A stretch of 64,000 nucleotides of DNA from Bacillus nakamurai (GTDB lineage: Bacteria > Bacillota > Bacilli > Bacillales > Bacillaceae): NCBI RefSeq assembly GCF_001584325.1, contig NZ_LSAZ01000041.1, positions 186,001-250,000 on the forward strand. The letters run 5' to 3'. Position numbers and translations under genes: made by a program. The notes under the pieces are model-generated. The model saw only the letters and a program-made list of their open reading frames with translations, searched no databases and was not told where the DNA came from. Positions 29,747 through 40,884 of the stretch are shown here, one piece after another (position 1 is the stretch's first letter; every line of letters begins with the position of its first letter).

Positions 29747-30271
29747 ATGACAAACAGATGGTTTAACGTAGGCAAAATTGTAAATACCCACGGCATTAAA
29801 GGTGAAGTGCGGGTTATTTCTAAAACGGACTTTGCCGAGGAGCGGTACAAGCCCGGCAATACGCTGTATTTGTTTATGGAAGGGGTGGCGGAGCCTGTAA
29901 AAGTAACAGTAAATACACACAGGCTTCATAAGCAGTTTCACCTGCTGCAATTCAAAGAAAGACCGAGCTTAAATGAGGTAGAGAATTTAAAAAACGCGAT
30001 CATCAAAGTTCCGGAAGAAGATTTGGGAGAGCTTGAGGAAGACGAATTTTATTTTCATGAAATCATCGGCTGCGAGGTTGTTTCAGAAGACGGAGAGCTG
30101 ATCGGCACAGTCAGGGAAATTTTGACACCGGGGGCTAATGACGTATGGGTTGTTGCAAGAAAAGGAAAAAAAGATGCGCTTATTCCGTATATCGCTTCCG
30201 TGGTAAAGGATATTAATATAAATGAGAAAAAAATTAAGATTCATGTAATGGAAGGGTTAATAGACGAATGA
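29747..30271 (+). CDS. rimM: 16S rRNA processing factor RimM
   Basis: Helps mature the 30S head domain and binds protein S19. Two beta-barrel domains: an N-terminal RimM domain ([19 protein letters not shown]) and a C-terminal PRC barrel (about 95-174; [29 protein letters not shown]). Start at ATG 29747 (174 aa) after GAGGTGAT; a longer frame from 29723 overlaps ylqD. The stop overlaps the trmD ATG by 4 bases. Confidence 0.96.
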   Translation: MTNRWFNVGKIVNTHGIKGEVRVISKTDFAEERYKPGNTLYLFMEGVAEPVKVTVNTHRLHKQFHLLQFKERPSLNEVENLKNAIIKVPEEDLGELEEDEFYFHEIIGCEVVSEDGELIGTVREILTPGANDVWVVARKGKKDALIPYIASVVKDININEKKIKIHVMEGLIDE

Positions 30272-30999
30272 AAATCGACTTTTTAACACTGTTTCCCGAG
30301 ATGTTTCAAGGTGTGCTCGGCTCATCCATCCTGCTGAAAGCGCAGGAAAAAGAAGCGGTGCGCTTTGATGTCATCAATTTCCGGGCCTTTTCTGATAATA
30401 AGCACCAAACGGTTGATGATTACCCGTACGGCGGGGGCGCAGGGATGGTGTTAAAGCCCCAGCCCGTCTTTGATGCGGTTGAAAAGCTGACGGCCGATAC
30501 AGACGCTAAGCCGCGCATTATCCTCGTCTGCCCGCAAGGTGAGCGCTTTACGCAGAAGAAAGCGGAGGAGCTGGCGCGTGAGGAGCACTTGATGTTTATC
30601 TGCGGCCACTATGAAGGGTATGATGAACGAATCCGGGAGCATCTCGCAACAGATGAAATCTCGATCGGAGACTTTGTGCTGACGGGAGGGGAGCTTCCTG
30701 CGATGATGATTGCCGACAGTGTTGTCAGGCTTTTGCCGGGCGTTCTCGGGAAAGAAGCGTCCCACGTGGAGGATTCCTTCAGCACGGGACTTTTAGAGCA
30801 TCCGCATTATACAAGGCCTGCAGACTATAAAGGTTTAAAAGTGCCAGATACCCTTCTTTCCGGCAATCACGCAAAAATAACAGAGTGGCGGAATAAAGAA
30901 TCAATCAGGAGAACCTTTTTAAGGCGCCCGGATCTTCTTGAAAACTATCCACTTAGTGACGAACAAAGAAAATGGATTTCTGAGTGGGAAAACGAATAG
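30268..30999 (+). CDS. trmD: tRNA (guanine-N1)-methyltransferase TrmD
   Basis: Makes m1G37 in tRNA and prevents frameshifting. A SPOUT enzyme: [13 protein letters not shown] start, [22 protein letters not shown] and [17 protein letters not shown] (the trefoil knot that binds SAM). 243 aa. ATG at 30268 overlaps the rimM stop (ATGA). The rimM-trmD-rplS order is common to many bacteria. Confidence 0.97.
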   Translation: MKIDFLTLFPEMFQGVLGSSILLKAQEKEAVRFDVINFRAFSDNKHQTVDDYPYGGGAGMVLKPQPVFDAVEKLTADTDAKPRIILVCPQGERFTQKKAEELAREEHLMFICGHYEGYDERIREHLATDEISIGDFVLTGGELPAMMIADSVVRLLPGVLGKEASHVEDSFSTGLLEHPHYTRPADYKGLKVPDTLLSGNHAKITEWRNKESIRRTFLRRPDLLENYPLSDEQRKWISEWENE

Positions 31000-31005
31000 A
31001 TCCTA

Positions 31006-31487
<482 letters not shown>

Positions 31488-31500
31488 TGATAACGAACGA

Positions 31501-31534
31501 AAAGAGCTTGTTACCCGTAACAGGCTCTTTTTTT
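31501..31534 (+). terminator. Terminator after rplS
   Basis: AAAGAGCTTGTTA (31501-31513) pairs with TAACAGGCTCTTT (31518-31530), with T-G mismatch pairing inside and a 4-base loop, followed by a T run. Strong intrinsic terminator. Confidence 0.9.
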
Positions 31535-31629
31535 ATATTAAATTTGTAAAAGCGGCATAAGCAACGTAAAATACATAAGAGATCACCGGAACTTACGGTT
31601 TCGGGAAATAAGGCAGGTGTCAGAGTCAC

Positions 31630-32478
31630 ATGACCATTCAATGGTTCCCGGGCCATATGGCCAAAGCAAGACGGGAAGTAACAGAAAAACTAAAATTGAT
31701 TGATATCGTATACGAACTGGTTGACGCGAGAATCCCCATGTCATCGAGAAATCCGATGATTGAAGAGATTTTAAAAAATAAGCCGCGCATTATGCTGTTA
31801 AATAAAGCGGATAAAGCAGACGCAGCAGTGACGGCGCAGTGGAAAAACCATTTTGAACGGCAGGGTATTCCCTCTCTTTCCATCAACTCTGTCAACGGAC
31901 AAGGCTTACATCAAATTGTGCCGTCCTCGAAGGAGCTGTTAAAGGATAAGTTCGATAAAATGAAGGCAAAAGGCATTAAACCGAGAGCCATCCGCGCTTT
32001 AATTATCGGGATTCCGAACGTCGGAAAATCAACGCTCATCAATCGCCTTGCCAAGAAAAACATTGCAAAGACGGGGGACAGGCCCGGTATCACTACATCT
32101 CAGCAGTGGGTGAAAGTCGGCAAGGAATTAGAGCTTTTAGATACGCCGGGAATTTTATGGCCTAAATTTGAAGACGAGCTTGTCGGTTTACGGCTGGCAA
32201 TCACCGGGGCAATTAAAGATTCCATCATCAATTTACAGGACGTAGCCGTTTTCGGGCTGCGCTTTCTGGAAGAGCATTATCCCGATCGTCTAAAAGAACG
32301 CTACAGCCTTCAAGACATTCCTGAAGACATCGCCGCCCTTTTTGACGCAATCGGTGAAAAACGCGGCTGTTTCATGAGCGGCGGGCATATTGACTACGAT
32401 AAAACGACAGAGGTCATCATCCGGGACATCCGGACGGAAAAGTTCGGCAGGCTGTCATTTGAAAAACCATCAGAATAA
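31630..32478 (+). CDS. rbgA: 50S assembly GTPase RbgA (YlqF)
   Basis: Essential GTPase for late 50S maturation (L16 incorporation). Circularly permuted G motifs: G4 LLNKADKAD (near residue 57), then G1 [12 protein letters not shown] (near 128), then G3 DTPGILWP (near 174). The HMAKARRE segment near the N-terminus carries the His region used in GTP hydrolysis. 282 aa. No close Shine-Dalgarno of high strength; AGGCAGGTGTC at 31612-31622 fits. Confidence 0.96.
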   Translation: MTIQWFPGHMAKARREVTEKLKLIDIVYELVDARIPMSSRNPMIEEILKNKPRIMLLNKADKADAAVTAQWKNHFERQGIPSLSINSVNGQGLHQIVPSSKELLKDKFDKMKAKGIKPRAIRALIIGIPNVGKSTLINRLAKKNIAKTGDRPGITTSQQWVKVGKELELLDTPGILWPKFEDELVGLRLAITGAIKDSIINLQDVAVFGLRFLEEHYPDRLKERYSLQDIPEDIAALFDAIGEKRGCFMSGGHIDYDKTTEVIIRDIRTEKFGRLSFEKPSE

Positions 32479-32510
32479 AGACGCGCAGCGATGCGGGTCT
32501 TTATTTTTTC
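32474..32510 (+). terminator. Terminator after rbgA
   Basis: AATAAAGAC (32474-32482) pairs perfectly with GTCTTTATT (32497-32505), with a GC-rich interior, followed by TTTT. The 5' arm contains the rbgA stop codon. Confidence 0.85.
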
Positions 32511-32550
32511 CGCGCCGGGCCGATATACATAAAGTAAGGGAGAAGAGAAA

Positions 32551-33318
32551 GTGAATACATTAACCGTAAAAAGCGTAAAAGAGCGCCTGCAAGAGGTGAA
32601 GGACGAACGTGACCCATTCCTTGCCCAATGCGGAGAAGACCCGAGAAAAAGCGTACAGGCGCTTGCAGAGCAATGGCTGAAAAAGCATGCGAAGGAAAAA
32701 GCGCTCAAAGAACAATGGCTGAACATGACGGCTTACGAAAGGCTGTCATACAAAAAGGGCTTCCGCCTCATTGCGGGCATTGACGAAGCGGGAAGAGGAC
32801 CGCTGGCCGGACCGGTTGTCGCAGGCGCCGTCATATTGCCGGCGGAATGTGAAATCCTCGGTCTGACAGACTCCAAAAAGCTTTCTGAGAAGAAGTTAGA
32901 GGAGTATTACAGCCGGATTACGGAAGAAGCGGTCTCCATCGGAATCGGCATTGTTGACGCTTCTGTCATTGACCAAATAAATATATACGAGGCGGCCAGA
33001 CTGGCGATGGTCAAGGCCGTCAATGAGCTGGCAAAAGCGCCGGATTATCTGCTTGCAGACGCAATGACGCTTCCGATCGATATCCCGCAAACGTCTATAG
33101 TAAAAGGTGATGCGAAAAGCGTATCGATCGCTGCCGGAGCATGTATAGCCAAAGTGACGAGGGACCGCCTGATGGCCGAGTATGCGAAAACATACCCGAT
33201 GTACGGCTTTGAGAAAAACAAAGGCTACGGAACGAAAGAACACCTTGAAGCTCTTGCGGCATACGGACCGACCGCTATTCACAGAAAAACGTTCGCTCCC
33301 GTTCAATCTTATTGTTAG
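32551..33318 (+). CDS. rnhB: Ribonuclease HII
   Basis: Cleaves RNA in RNA-DNA hybrids, including single ribonucleotides. An N-terminal extension of about 70 residues (usual for Bacillus) precedes the catalytic core: [17 protein letters not shown] (active-site Asp-Glu), [10 protein letters not shown], and [21 protein letters not shown]; the DAMTLP Asp is the last active-site acid. GTG start at 32551 after AAGGGAGAAGAG; 255 aa. Confidence 0.96.
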   Translation: MNTLTVKSVKERLQEVKDERDPFLAQCGEDPRKSVQALAEQWLKKHAKEKALKEQWLNMTAYERLSYKKGFRLIAGIDEAGRGPLAGPVVAGAVILPAECEILGLTDSKKLSEKKLEEYYSRITEEAVSIGIGIVDASVIDQINIYEAARLAMVKAVNELAKAPDYLLADAMTLPIDIPQTSIVKGDAKSVSIAAGACIAKVTRDRLMAEYAKTYPMYGFEKNKGYGTKEHLEALAAYGPTAIHRKTFAPVQSYC

Positions 33319-33334
33319 AAGAGGAGCTTAAGAC

Positions 33335-35053
33335 ATGAACATAAGCGGCGATATACAAACGGCGTTCAAACAGCTGCTGGCGGGAACTGCCGCCGCGCAG
33401 CAAGACGGTGATAAGCAAAGCGGGGCCCAAAGGCTGCTTTTAGGGAAGGTCCTCCGTTTATTGGGGGATCAAAGCGCGCTTATCCAGATCGGAAGCCAAA
33501 CGATACAGGGAAAGCTTGAAACCGAAATCCGTCCGCAGGCGTACTACTGGTTTTCCTATGAAAAACAGCCGGCAGAAAAGATGGGCCGCCTTCAAGTCGT
33601 TGATCAATTTGAAGACAGTCCTAAAACCGTTCAAGATGCCGCCGGCAGGCTTTTAAACGCCCTTTCCATCAAACCGGCTCCAGCATCCCTTCATATCGCC
33701 GGAGCGTTTATGAAAAACAAGCTGCCGATGACTGAAAACAACCTCAAAGCAGCCATCCGCTGGGCGGAATCACTGCCGCCCGCCGAATTGAAGAAAGCGG
33801 CAGACACAGTCGTATTCGCGTTAAAACGGGAGCTTCCCGTTCATCCGGAGGTATTGTCAGGAATTCATGCTGTCAAATACCCGGTTCCGACCCGCCGCCT
33901 TCTGACTCGGCTGCTTCAGGCGATCAATCAGGCTCCCCAATCGGGAAAAGAGCTTTTAAGGCTCAAGGAGGCCGTGACTGACGTATTAAACGCAGAAACG
34001 GACCTCCATGCCGAACGCCTTTTGAAGAAGCTTGCATCGGCGGCGGATATGTCTCTTCCTGAGGCAGGCCAGCCAGAAGAAGGCGAATTGACAGCGGAGA
34101 AAAAACCATTCCCGGTCCGTGAAACGTCAGGAAATGTGAAAACCCCCGCAGACAGCCAATCAGACAAACCCGCTGCACCAAATGTCCGAACAGAAATTGA
34201 AATTCCCAAGAGAGAGGCAAAGCAGCTTCTGGAGAAATTACTGGTGTCCGCTGAAAAAAACGAAAACCAGCCGGTGAAAGAGACGGCGAATATGATCAAA
34301 ACCCTATTTTTACAAGAAAAAACAGGTAAAGCACCGTCTGTTCTTCACACCGCACAGCTGACCGATGAAGAGGGAGCTGTTTTCGAAAAAGCCGTACAGC
34401 TGACAGAACTGAAATTTGCTGAAAAGCATGACGTGCTAAGCCTTTTACAGAGGCTGAAAAAAGGATTGGGCGCCCGGGATGAATTATCATTCATTAAATC
34501 GTTTGAACAGGGCGTTTCTCCGCAAACGGCTGATAAACAATCGTTAAAGACGGCCCTCCATGCTGCCCGGTCGCTTCAAAATGTGCCGCAATCGGTTAAA
34601 CAAGAGGCAGAGCCGCTTATGCACAAATTAAACGGTCAGCTATTTATCGAACAAACCCATCCTTCTTTCACGCAGATCATGCTGTCATTTCCGCTCGGCC
34701 AGTCTGCATATCAACATGACATGACCGTTTTTTTTAAAGGACAGAAAAAGCCTGACGGAAAGCTTGACCCGTCACATTGCAGGCTGCTTTTTTTGCTGAA
34801 GCTGGAGACGTTAAAAGAAACCGTCGTTGATTGTATGATTCAGCAAAGTGTGATGACCATTTCTATCGAAACCGACTTTGAGCTGCAATCGGCAATTGAT
34901 CCATTCGTCCCGGCCCTGAAAGAGGCTTTAAAAGAAACGGGCTGCACTCTGTCCGGCGTTACGGCTAAAAAAAGGCGGCCTAAAGAACAAAATGCTGTGA
35001 TTGAGGAGTTTATGGCAAAAAGCGGCGGGCAGGAAGTGGATGTGAAAATATGA
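33335..35053 (+). CDS. ylqG: YlqG, protein with FliK-like C-terminal domain
   Basis: 572 residues, function unknown. The long N-terminal part is rich in Gln, Ala, Lys and Glu and probably loose in structure (about 250-310 looks like a linker). The C-terminal 110 residues fit the pattern of the FliK hook-length domain: alternating hydrophobic strands (LLFLLKLETLKETVVDCMI, then VMTISIETDF) and a helix (AIDPFVPALKEALKETGCTL). The match to the true FliK of this window is by pattern, not high identity. Shares 4 bases with ylqH, an FlhB-tail homologue. Start ATG 33335 after GAAGAGGAGC. Confidence 0.85.
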   Translation: MNISGDIQTAFKQLLAGTAAAQQDGDKQSGAQRLLLGKVLRLLGDQSALIQIGSQTIQGKLETEIRPQAYYWFSYEKQPAEKMGRLQVVDQFEDSPKTVQDAAGRLLNALSIKPAPASLHIAGAFMKNKLPMTENNLKAAIRWAESLPPAELKKAADTVVFALKRELPVHPEVLSGIHAVKYPVPTRRLLTRLLQAINQAPQSGKELLRLKEAVTDVLNAETDLHAERLLKKLASAADMSLPEAGQPEEGELTAEKKPFPVRETSGNVKTPADSQSDKPAAPNVRTEIEIPKREAKQLLEKLLVSAEKNENQPVKETANMIKTLFLQEKTGKAPSVLHTAQLTDEEGAVFEKAVQLTELKFAEKHDVLSLLQRLKKGLGARDELSFIKSFEQGVSPQTADKQSLKTALHAARSLQNVPQSVKQEAEPLMHKLNGQLFIEQTHPSFTQIMLSFPLGQSAYQHDMTVFFKGQKKPDGKLDPSHCRLLFLLKLETLKETVVDCMIQQSVMTISIETDFELQSAIDPFVPALKEALKETGCTLSGVTAKKRRPKEQNAVIEEFMAKSGGQEVDVKI

Positions 35054-35331
35054 AAGAACAAACCCCGTTAAGAAAAGCTGTCGCCCTGCATTATGACCGG
35101 CAGAAAGATAACGCCCCCAGAGTCATCGCGACAGGGAGGGGGCACGTGGCGGAAAATATCATTAAAGAAGCTGAAAAGGCGAAAATCCCCATTCAGGAAG
35201 ACAGGACTCTTGTCGAATTAATGCGCCATTTAACAGTTGATGATCAAATTCCGGAAGCGCTTTATGAAACTGTTGCCGAGATTTTTGCATTTGTATACAA
35301 GCTCGATGACAGTCTGAAAAACGAAAAATAA
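35050..35331 (+). CDS. ylqH: YlqH, FlhB C-terminal-domain-like protein
   Basis: 93-residue soluble homologue of the cytoplasmic tail of FlhB. AVALHYDRQKDNAPRVIATG lines up with AIALKYDEKKMDAPYIVAKG of FlhB in this window, and the ends (ALYETVAEIFAFVYKLD / DFFKVIAEILAYVYKTK) also match. It starts close to the point where FlhB cuts itself (Asn-Pro-Thr-His), so it resembles the free cut fragment; the NPTH motif itself is absent. Related stand-alone proteins are called FlhX elsewhere. It overlaps ylqG by 4 bases (ATGA). Function in Bacillus unproven. Confidence 0.88.
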   Translation: MKEQTPLRKAVALHYDRQKDNAPRVIATGRGHVAENIIKEAEKAKIPIQEDRTLVELMRHLTVDDQIPEALYETVAEIFAFVYKLDDSLKNEK

Positions 35332-35426
35332 GATTCATTCATTTCCTGGACTCCGTTTAAATTTATATTTTTAATAAAATAAAAGTTAGAATGTTTGGAA
35401 GGATAGAAAGATTTTGTTTCGAACCC

Positions 35427-35455
35427 TAGACAATTCTTCCAGTATTATATAGAAT
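35427..35455 (+). promoter_or_regulatory. Promoter of sucCD
   Basis: TAGACA (35427-35432), 17 bases, TAGAAT (35450-35455), 50 bases before sucC. The 95 bases between ylqH and this site are A+T rich with no clear terminator. Confidence 0.55.
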
Positions 35456-35505
35456 GAAAGCGCAGTCTATTTTTAGTTTTGCTACATAAGTTAGGAGGAT
35501 GGGAA

Positions 35506-36663
35506 ATGAATATCCATGAGTACCAGGGAAAAGAAGTCCTCAGAAAATATGGGGTATCTGTTCCTGAAGGTAAAGTGGCTTTTACAGCAGAGGAAGCAGT
35601 TGAAAAAGCAGAGAGTCTGTCAAGCTCGGTTTATGTCGTAAAGGCGCAAATCCATGCTGGCGGCCGCGGCAAAGCTGGTGGGGTAAAGATTGCAAAAACA
35701 AAAGATGAAGTGAAGCAATATGCCGAGGAATTGTTAGGCAAAACGCTCGTCACACATCAAACGGGTCCTGAAGGACGAGTAATAAAACGCTTACTTATTG
35801 AAGAAGGCTGCGATATTAAAAAAGAATACTACGTCGGGCTTGTACTTGACCGCGCCACTTCAAGAATCGTGTTAATGGCCTCTGAAGAAGGCGGCACGGA
35901 GATTGAAGAAGTAGCGGAAAAAACACCGGAAAAAATCAAAAAAGCGGTCATTGATCCGGCTGTCGGCCTTCAAGGCTATCAAGCCAGGGAAATTGCATTC
36001 GCAATTAATATCCCGAAAGAGCTTGTCGGTAAAGCCGCTAAATTTATGCTTGGCCTATATAAAGCATTTGTTGAGAAGGACTGCTCTATCGCCGAAATCA
36101 ACCCTCTCGTTGTAACGGGAGACGGAAACGTCATGGCGCTGGATGCTAAGCTGAACTTCGACAGCAATGCGTTATACAGACAAAAAGACATTTTGGAATA
36201 TAGAGATTTAGATGAAGAAGATCCGAAAGAAATCGAAGCGTCTAAGTACGATTTAAGCTATATCTCCCTTGATGGAAATATCGGCTGTATGGTAAACGGC
36301 GCGGGTCTTGCGATGTCTACGATGGATATCATTAAACACTACGGCGGAGAACCTGCAAACTTCCTGGATGTCGGGGGCGGCGCAACCGCTGAAAAAGTAA
36401 CGGAAGCATTTAAAATCATTCTTTCCGATCAAAACGTAAAAGGGATTTTCGTCAATATTTTCGGAGGCATCATGAAGTGTGATGTCATCGCAGAGGGTGT
36501 TGTTGAAGCGACAAGACAAGTCGGGTTGACATTGCCGCTGGTCGTGCGCCTTGAAGGAACAAACGTAGATTTAGGAAAGAAAATCCTGAATGAATCAGGC
36601 TTAAATATCACATCTGCGGAATCAATGGCAGACGGCGCGCAGAAAATCGTATCCTTAGTTTAG
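35506..36663 (+). CDS. sucC: Succinyl-CoA synthetase, beta subunit
   Basis: TCA-cycle enzyme subunit with the ATP-grasp nucleotide site. Begins [35 protein letters not shown] is the ATP-grasp loop, and [15 protein letters not shown] near the C-terminus contacts the phosphohistidine. 385 aa. Start at ATG 35506 after TTAGGAGGATG; a frame from 35479 adds 9 residues upstream of the ribosome site and is not used. Confidence 0.97.
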   Translation: MNIHEYQGKEVLRKYGVSVPEGKVAFTAEEAVEKAESLSSSVYVVKAQIHAGGRGKAGGVKIAKTKDEVKQYAEELLGKTLVTHQTGPEGRVIKRLLIEEGCDIKKEYYVGLVLDRATSRIVLMASEEGGTEIEEVAEKTPEKIKKAVIDPAVGLQGYQAREIAFAINIPKELVGKAAKFMLGLYKAFVEKDCSIAEINPLVVTGDGNVMALDAKLNFDSNALYRQKDILEYRDLDEEDPKEIEASKYDLSYISLDGNIGCMVNGAGLAMSTMDIIKHYGGEPANFLDVGGGATAEKVTEAFKIILSDQNVKGIFVNIFGGIMKCDVIAEGVVEATRQVGLTLPLVVRLEGTNVDLGKKILNESGLNITSAESMADGAQKIVSLV

Positions 36664-36691
36664 GAAAGAATGAAAGGCAGGGGACCAGATA

Positions 36692-37594
36692 ATGAGTGTT
36701 TTTATCAATAAAGATACAAGAGTTATTGTACAGGGGATTACAGGTTCTACCGCTTTATTTCATACGAAGCAAATGCTTGAATACGGCACGAACATCGTTG
36801 GCGGGGTAACACCTGGAAAAGGCGGAACAGAAGCGGAAGGAGTGCCTGTATTTAATACGGTCGCAGAAGCTGTTCATACGACAGGCGCTCACGCGTCAGT
36901 CATTTATGTTCCGGCTCCATTTGCGGCGGATGCAATCATGGAAGCGGTAGACGCTGAACTTGATCTAGTCATTTGCATCACTGAGCACATTCCGGTTTTG
37001 GATATGGTGAAAGTGAAGCGTTTTATGGAAGGCAAGAAAACGAGATTAATAGGACCGAACTGTCCCGGCGTTATTACGCCTGAAGAATGCAAAATCGGCA
37101 TTATGCCGGGATACATTCATAAAAAGGGCCATGTAGGTGTTGTGTCACGTTCCGGAACATTAACATATGAAGCCGTGCATCAGCTTTCAGAAGCGGGTGT
37201 AGGCCAGTCTACGGCTGTGGGGATCGGCGGAGACCCGGTTAACGGCACGAACTTTATTGACGTGTTAAAAGCGTTCAATGAAGATCCTGAGACACATGCC
37301 GTGATTATGATCGGCGAAATTGGCGGTACTGCTGAAGAGGAAGCGGCAGAGTGGGTAAAAGCCAACATGACAAAACCTGTCGTCGGCTTTATCGGCGGTA
37401 AAACCGCACCTCCAGGAAAACGCATGGGACATGCCGGCGCTATCATTTCCGGAGGAAAAGGCACGGCTGATGAAAAAGTCAAAACGATGAACGCCTGCGG
37501 TATTGAAGTAGCGGAAACACCTTCTGTCATGGGTGAAACGCTCATTAAGGTGTTAAAAGAAAAAGGCTTATTTGAAACGTGCAAAACTCACTAA
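36692..37594 (+). CDS. sucD: Succinyl-CoA synthetase, alpha subunit
   Basis: Binds CoA (N-terminal Rossmann domain; [17 protein letters not shown]) and carries the phosphorylated histidine, His247 in [11 protein letters not shown]. 300 aa. AGGCAGGGG precedes the ATG. Follows sucC after 28 bases; a hairpin terminator lies just after the stop. Confidence 0.97.
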   Translation: MSVFINKDTRVIVQGITGSTALFHTKQMLEYGTNIVGGVTPGKGGTEAEGVPVFNTVAEAVHTTGAHASVIYVPAPFAADAIMEAVDAELDLVICITEHIPVLDMVKVKRFMEGKKTRLIGPNCPGVITPEECKIGIMPGYIHKKGHVGVVSRSGTLTYEAVHQLSEAGVGQSTAVGIGGDPVNGTNFIDVLKAFNEDPETHAVIMIGEIGGTAEEEAAEWVKANMTKPVVGFIGGKTAPPGKRMGHAGAIISGGKGTADEKVKTMNACGIEVAETPSVMGETLIKVLKEKGLFETCKTH

Positions 37595-37601
37595 TGATAA
37601 A

Positions 37602-37633
37602 AGGGGGCAGCCGTAACGGCTGTTCCTATTTTT
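37602..37633 (+). terminator. Terminator after sucD
   Basis: GGGGGCAGCCG (37603-37613) pairs with CGGCTGTTCCT (37617-37627), including G-T pairs, 3-base loop, followed by ATTTTT. It ends the sucCD transcript; dprA begins 28 bases on. Confidence 0.75.
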
Positions 37634-37661
37634 GCTGTTAAAAAAGAGGAGGTCACTAGAG

Positions 37662-38561
37662 TTGGATCAAGCGTCACGGAGTCTGATCATCTGCAGAATC
37701 AAACAATTCATATCCCCGTCTCTTCTATTAAAATGGTGGAAAGCTGATTCCGCCCTGTCTTTTGCACGAGATCCCCATCCTTTAACCGCGTTATCAGGAG
37801 GGAAAATAGACCCCGAAGCCATTAAACTGCAAATTGAGCGTGAGAGCCCGAAGCTTGAAGGCATCCTGTCAGAATTCAGGCGCCAAGGAATTTCAGTCAT
37901 TCCGATTTCTTCAAGCCGATATCCTTCATGGCTCAAAACGATTTATGATCCGCCGGCTGTGTTATTTACAAAAGGGGATGCAGCACTTCTCGAAAAAGGA
38001 AGAAAAATCGGGATTGTGGGAACGAGGAAACCGACGGAAGACGGCATAAAAGCGGTTCAACATCTCACGGCTGAACTTTCAAAAAAAGGCTGGATGATCG
38101 TAAGCGGGCTTGCGGCCGGTATAGACGGATTGTCTCATAAGGCGAGCATCAGGGCAAAAGGTCATACGATCGGCGTGATAGCCGGCGGATTTCACCATAT
38201 CTATCCCCGAGAAAATCTCCAGTTAGCAGAATACATGGCTGAACATCAGCTCCTTCTGTCAGAACATCCTCCTGAAACAAAACCTAAAAAGTGGCATTTT
38301 CCGATGAGAAACCGCATCATCAGCGGATTAAGTGAAGGAATTGTAGTTGTACAGGGAAAAGAAAAAAGCGGTTCATTAATCACGGCCTACCAAGCCCTTG
38401 ACCAAGGAAGAGAAGTATTTGCCGTTCCCGGTTCCATATTTAATCCATATTCCGGAGGACCTATAAAACTGATCCAAGAAGGGGCGAAAGCTGTGTTATC
38501 CGCGGAGGACATTGACGGAGAGCTGACCGGGCAAAACGTTCAGTATACGGAACCCTTTTGA
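37662..38561 (+). CDS. dprA: DNA-processing protein DprA (Smf)
   Basis: Loads RecA on incoming single-stranded DNA during natural transformation. A SAM-like N-terminal domain, then the Rossmann core: GIVGTRKPTEDG, VSGLAAGIDGLSHKAS, PMRNRIISGLSEGIVVVQ and GSLITAYQAL. TTG start at 37662 (MDQASRSLII, 299 aa) after AGAGGAGGT (37645-37653); an earlier in-frame start at 37632 lies in the terminator tail. In B. subtilis expression depends on ComK, but I found no clear paired ComK box in the short gap. Confidence 0.94.
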   Translation: MDQASRSLIICRIKQFISPSLLLKWWKADSALSFARDPHPLTALSGGKIDPEAIKLQIERESPKLEGILSEFRRQGISVIPISSSRYPSWLKTIYDPPAVLFTKGDAALLEKGRKIGIVGTRKPTEDGIKAVQHLTAELSKKGWMIVSGLAAGIDGLSHKASIRAKGHTIGVIAGGFHHIYPRENLQLAEYMAEHQLLLSEHPPETKPKKWHFPMRNRIISGLSEGIVVVQGKEKSGSLITAYQALDQGREVFAVPGSIFNPYSGGPIKLIQEGAKAVLSAEDIDGELTGQNVQYTEPF

Positions 38562-38569
38562 AATATCGT

Positions 38570-38598
38570 TTGACAAACGGCATTGTAATATTTAATAA
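38570..38598 (+). promoter_or_regulatory. Promoter of topA
   Basis: Perfect TTGACA (38570-38575), 17 bases, TAATAA (38593-38598), directly after the dprA stop. Leaves a leader of about 140 bases before topA, in which I see no clear structure. Confidence 0.6.
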
Positions 38599-38743
38599 TA
38601 GTGAGGATTTAAAGTTGCACATTGATTTTCATGTATAAAATGACGTTCATCATAAAGAATGAAATGTTGAAAGCCATAAAAAGGCAGCTCTAAAATGAAT
38701 TGATACTTGAGAAGAGAGAGAACACCTCTTGAGGGGGATGAAA

Positions 38744-40819
38744 ATGTCTGATTATCTAGTCATCGTGGAATCGCCGGCAAAGGCGAAAACGATTGAACGT
38801 TATTTAGGTAAAAAATATAAAGTCAAAGCTTCAATGGGACATGTCCGGGATCTCCCAAAAAGTCAAATGGGAGTTGACATCGAACAGAACTTTGAACCGA
38901 AATATATTACGATCCGAGGAAAAGGCCCTGTTTTAAAAGAATTAAAGACAGCGGCAAAGAAAGCCAAAAAAGTCTATCTCGCGGCTGACCCCGACAGAGA
39001 AGGGGAAGCGATTGCATGGCACCTTGCGCACAGCCTTGATCTTGACCTCAGCTCTGACTGCCGGGTGGTCTTTAATGAAATAACAAAAGATGCCATTAAA
39101 GAATCATTTAAACATCCGCGCATGATCAATATGGATCTTGTCGATGCGCAGCAGGCGCGGCGCATATTAGACAGACTTGTCGGATACAAGATCAGCCCGA
39201 TCCTTTGGAAAAAAGTGAAAAAAGGGCTCAGCGCGGGCCGCGTGCAGTCCGTTGCGCTCCGGCTGATTATTGACCGCGAGAAAGAGATCAACGACTTTAA
39301 GCCTGAAGAATACTGGACGATTACCGGCTCGTTTTTAAAAGGCAAAGAAACGTTTGAAGCAGGCTTTTTCGGAAAAAACGGCAAAAAGCTTCCTTTAAAA
39401 AGCGAAGAAGACGTGAAAGCCGTTCTCGCTGAACTGAAAGGGAACAAATATACCGTAGACAAGGTAACGAAAAAAGAACGGAAACGTAATCCCGCTCTGC
39501 CGTTTACGACGTCCACCCTTCAGCAGGAGGCGGCCCGGAAACTCAATTTCAGAGCGAAGAAAACGATGATGATCGCCCAGCAATTATATGAAGGAATCGA
39601 TCTCGGCAAAGAAGGAACAGTCGGGTTAATCACGTATATGAGAACGGACTCAACCCGGATTTCAAATACGGCCGTTGATGAAGCCGCAGCCTTTATTGAT
39701 CAGGCATACGGAAAAGAGTTTTTAGCCGGAAAACGAAAAGCGGCGAAGAAGAATGAAAATACACAAGACGCCCACGAGGCGATCCGCCCGACTTCCGTGC
39801 TTAGAAAACCTGCCGATTTAAAAGCGGTGCTTGGAAGAGACCAGCTCAGACTATACAAGCTGATTTGGGAGCGCTTTGTCGCAAGCCAAATGGCATCTGC
39901 CGTATTGGATACGATGAGTGTCGACCTCAGCAACAGCGGATTGACATTCCGGGCAAACGGAAGTAAAGTCAAGTTCTCCGGCTTTATGAAAGTTTATGTA
40001 GAGGGAAAAGACGATCAGCTGGAAGAAAAAGACCGCATGCTCCCTGATCTTAAAGAAGGGGACACGGTCTTATCGAAGGATATCGAGCCTGAGCAGCACT
40101 TTACTCAGCCGCCTCCGCGCTACACAGAGGCGCGCCTGGTCAAAACCCTTGAAGAGCTTGGGATAGGCCGTCCGTCAACATATGCTCCGACCCTTGACAC
40201 CATCCAGCGCCGCGGTTACGTCGCACTGGACAATAAACGGTTTGTACCGACGGAATTAGGCCAGATCGTGCTTGATCTCATTATGGAATTTTTCCCGGAA
40301 ATCATTAACGTCGAATTTACGGCCAAGATGGAAAAGGATCTTGACCATGTGGAAGACGGCCAGACGGAATGGGTGCAAATCATTGACAGCTTCTATACCG
40401 ATTTCGAAAAGCGGGTGAAAAAGGCGGAAGCCGAGATGAAAGAAGTCGAGATTGAGCCTGAATACGCCGATGAAGATTGTGAGCTATGCGGCTCCCGAAT
40501 GGTGTATAAAATGGGGCGCTACGGCAAATTTATGGCGTGCTCTAATTTCCCTGACTGCCGGAATACAAAACCGATTGTCAAACAAATCGGTGTAAAGTGC
40601 CCTAAGTGTCATGAAGGAAACATTGTTGAACGAAAATCGAAAAAGAAACGGGTGTTTTACGGCTGTGACCGTTACCCTGAATGCGACTTCGTATCCTGGG
40701 ACAAACCGATTGAACGAAAATGCCCGAAATGTGAAAATATGCTCGTAGAGAAAAAACTCAAAAAAGGCATACAAGTCCAATGCGTGGAATGCGATTATAA
40801 GGAAGAACCACAGAAGTAG
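38744..40819 (+). CDS. topA: DNA topoisomerase I
   Basis: Relaxes negative supercoils. The N-terminal Toprim domain has [17 protein letters not shown] and [14 protein letters not shown]; the active-site Tyr is in [13 protein letters not shown]. Three C-terminal four-cysteine zinc modules are clear (CELCG..CSNFPDC, CPKCH..CDRYPEC, CPKCE..CVEC). Start at ATG 38744 ([10 protein letters not shown], 691 aa) after GAGGGGG; earlier in-frame starts at 38729 and 38738 overlap that ribosome site. Confidence 0.97.
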   Translation: MSDYLVIVESPAKAKTIERYLGKKYKVKASMGHVRDLPKSQMGVDIEQNFEPKYITIRGKGPVLKELKTAAKKAKKVYLAADPDREGEAIAWHLAHSLDLDLSSDCRVVFNEITKDAIKESFKHPRMINMDLVDAQQARRILDRLVGYKISPILWKKVKKGLSAGRVQSVALRLIIDREKEINDFKPEEYWTITGSFLKGKETFEAGFFGKNGKKLPLKSEEDVKAVLAELKGNKYTVDKVTKKERKRNPALPFTTSTLQQEAARKLNFRAKKTMMIAQQLYEGIDLGKEGTVGLITYMRTDSTRISNTAVDEAAAFIDQAYGKEFLAGKRKAAKKNENTQDAHEAIRPTSVLRKPADLKAVLGRDQLRLYKLIWERFVASQMASAVLDTMSVDLSNSGLTFRANGSKVKFSGFMKVYVEGKDDQLEEKDRMLPDLKEGDTVLSKDIEPEQHFTQPPPRYTEARLVKTLEELGIGRPSTYAPTLDTIQRRGYVALDNKRFVPTELGQIVLDLIMEFFPEIINVEFTAKMEKDLDHVEDGQTEWVQIIDSFYTDFEKRVKKAEAEMKEVEIEPEYADEDCELCGSRMVYKMGRYGKFMACSNFPDCRNTKPIVKQIGVKCPKCHEGNIVERKSKKKRVFYGCDRYPECDFVSWDKPIERKCPKCENMLVEKKLKKGIQVQCVECDYKEEPQK

Positions 40820-40820
40820 C

Positions 40821-40849
40821 GGTGAGCAGAGCCTTGCTCACCTTCTTTG
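40821..40849 (+). terminator. Hairpin after topA
   Basis: GGTGAGCA (40821-40828) pairs perfectly with TGCTCACC (40835-40842), 6-base loop, followed by TTCTTTG. Likely a terminator of moderate strength, 36 bases before trmFO. Confidence 0.65.
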
Positions 40850-40884
40850 TGTGTGGAAAGACAACCCATAGGAGATGAGAAATA

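Noticed and set aside
29236..29859. 207-residue minus-strand open frame across khpA, ylqD and rimM
   Set aside because: Crosses three genes and a terminator; its composition is rich in Phe and Leu as expected from antisense of Lys/Glu codons.
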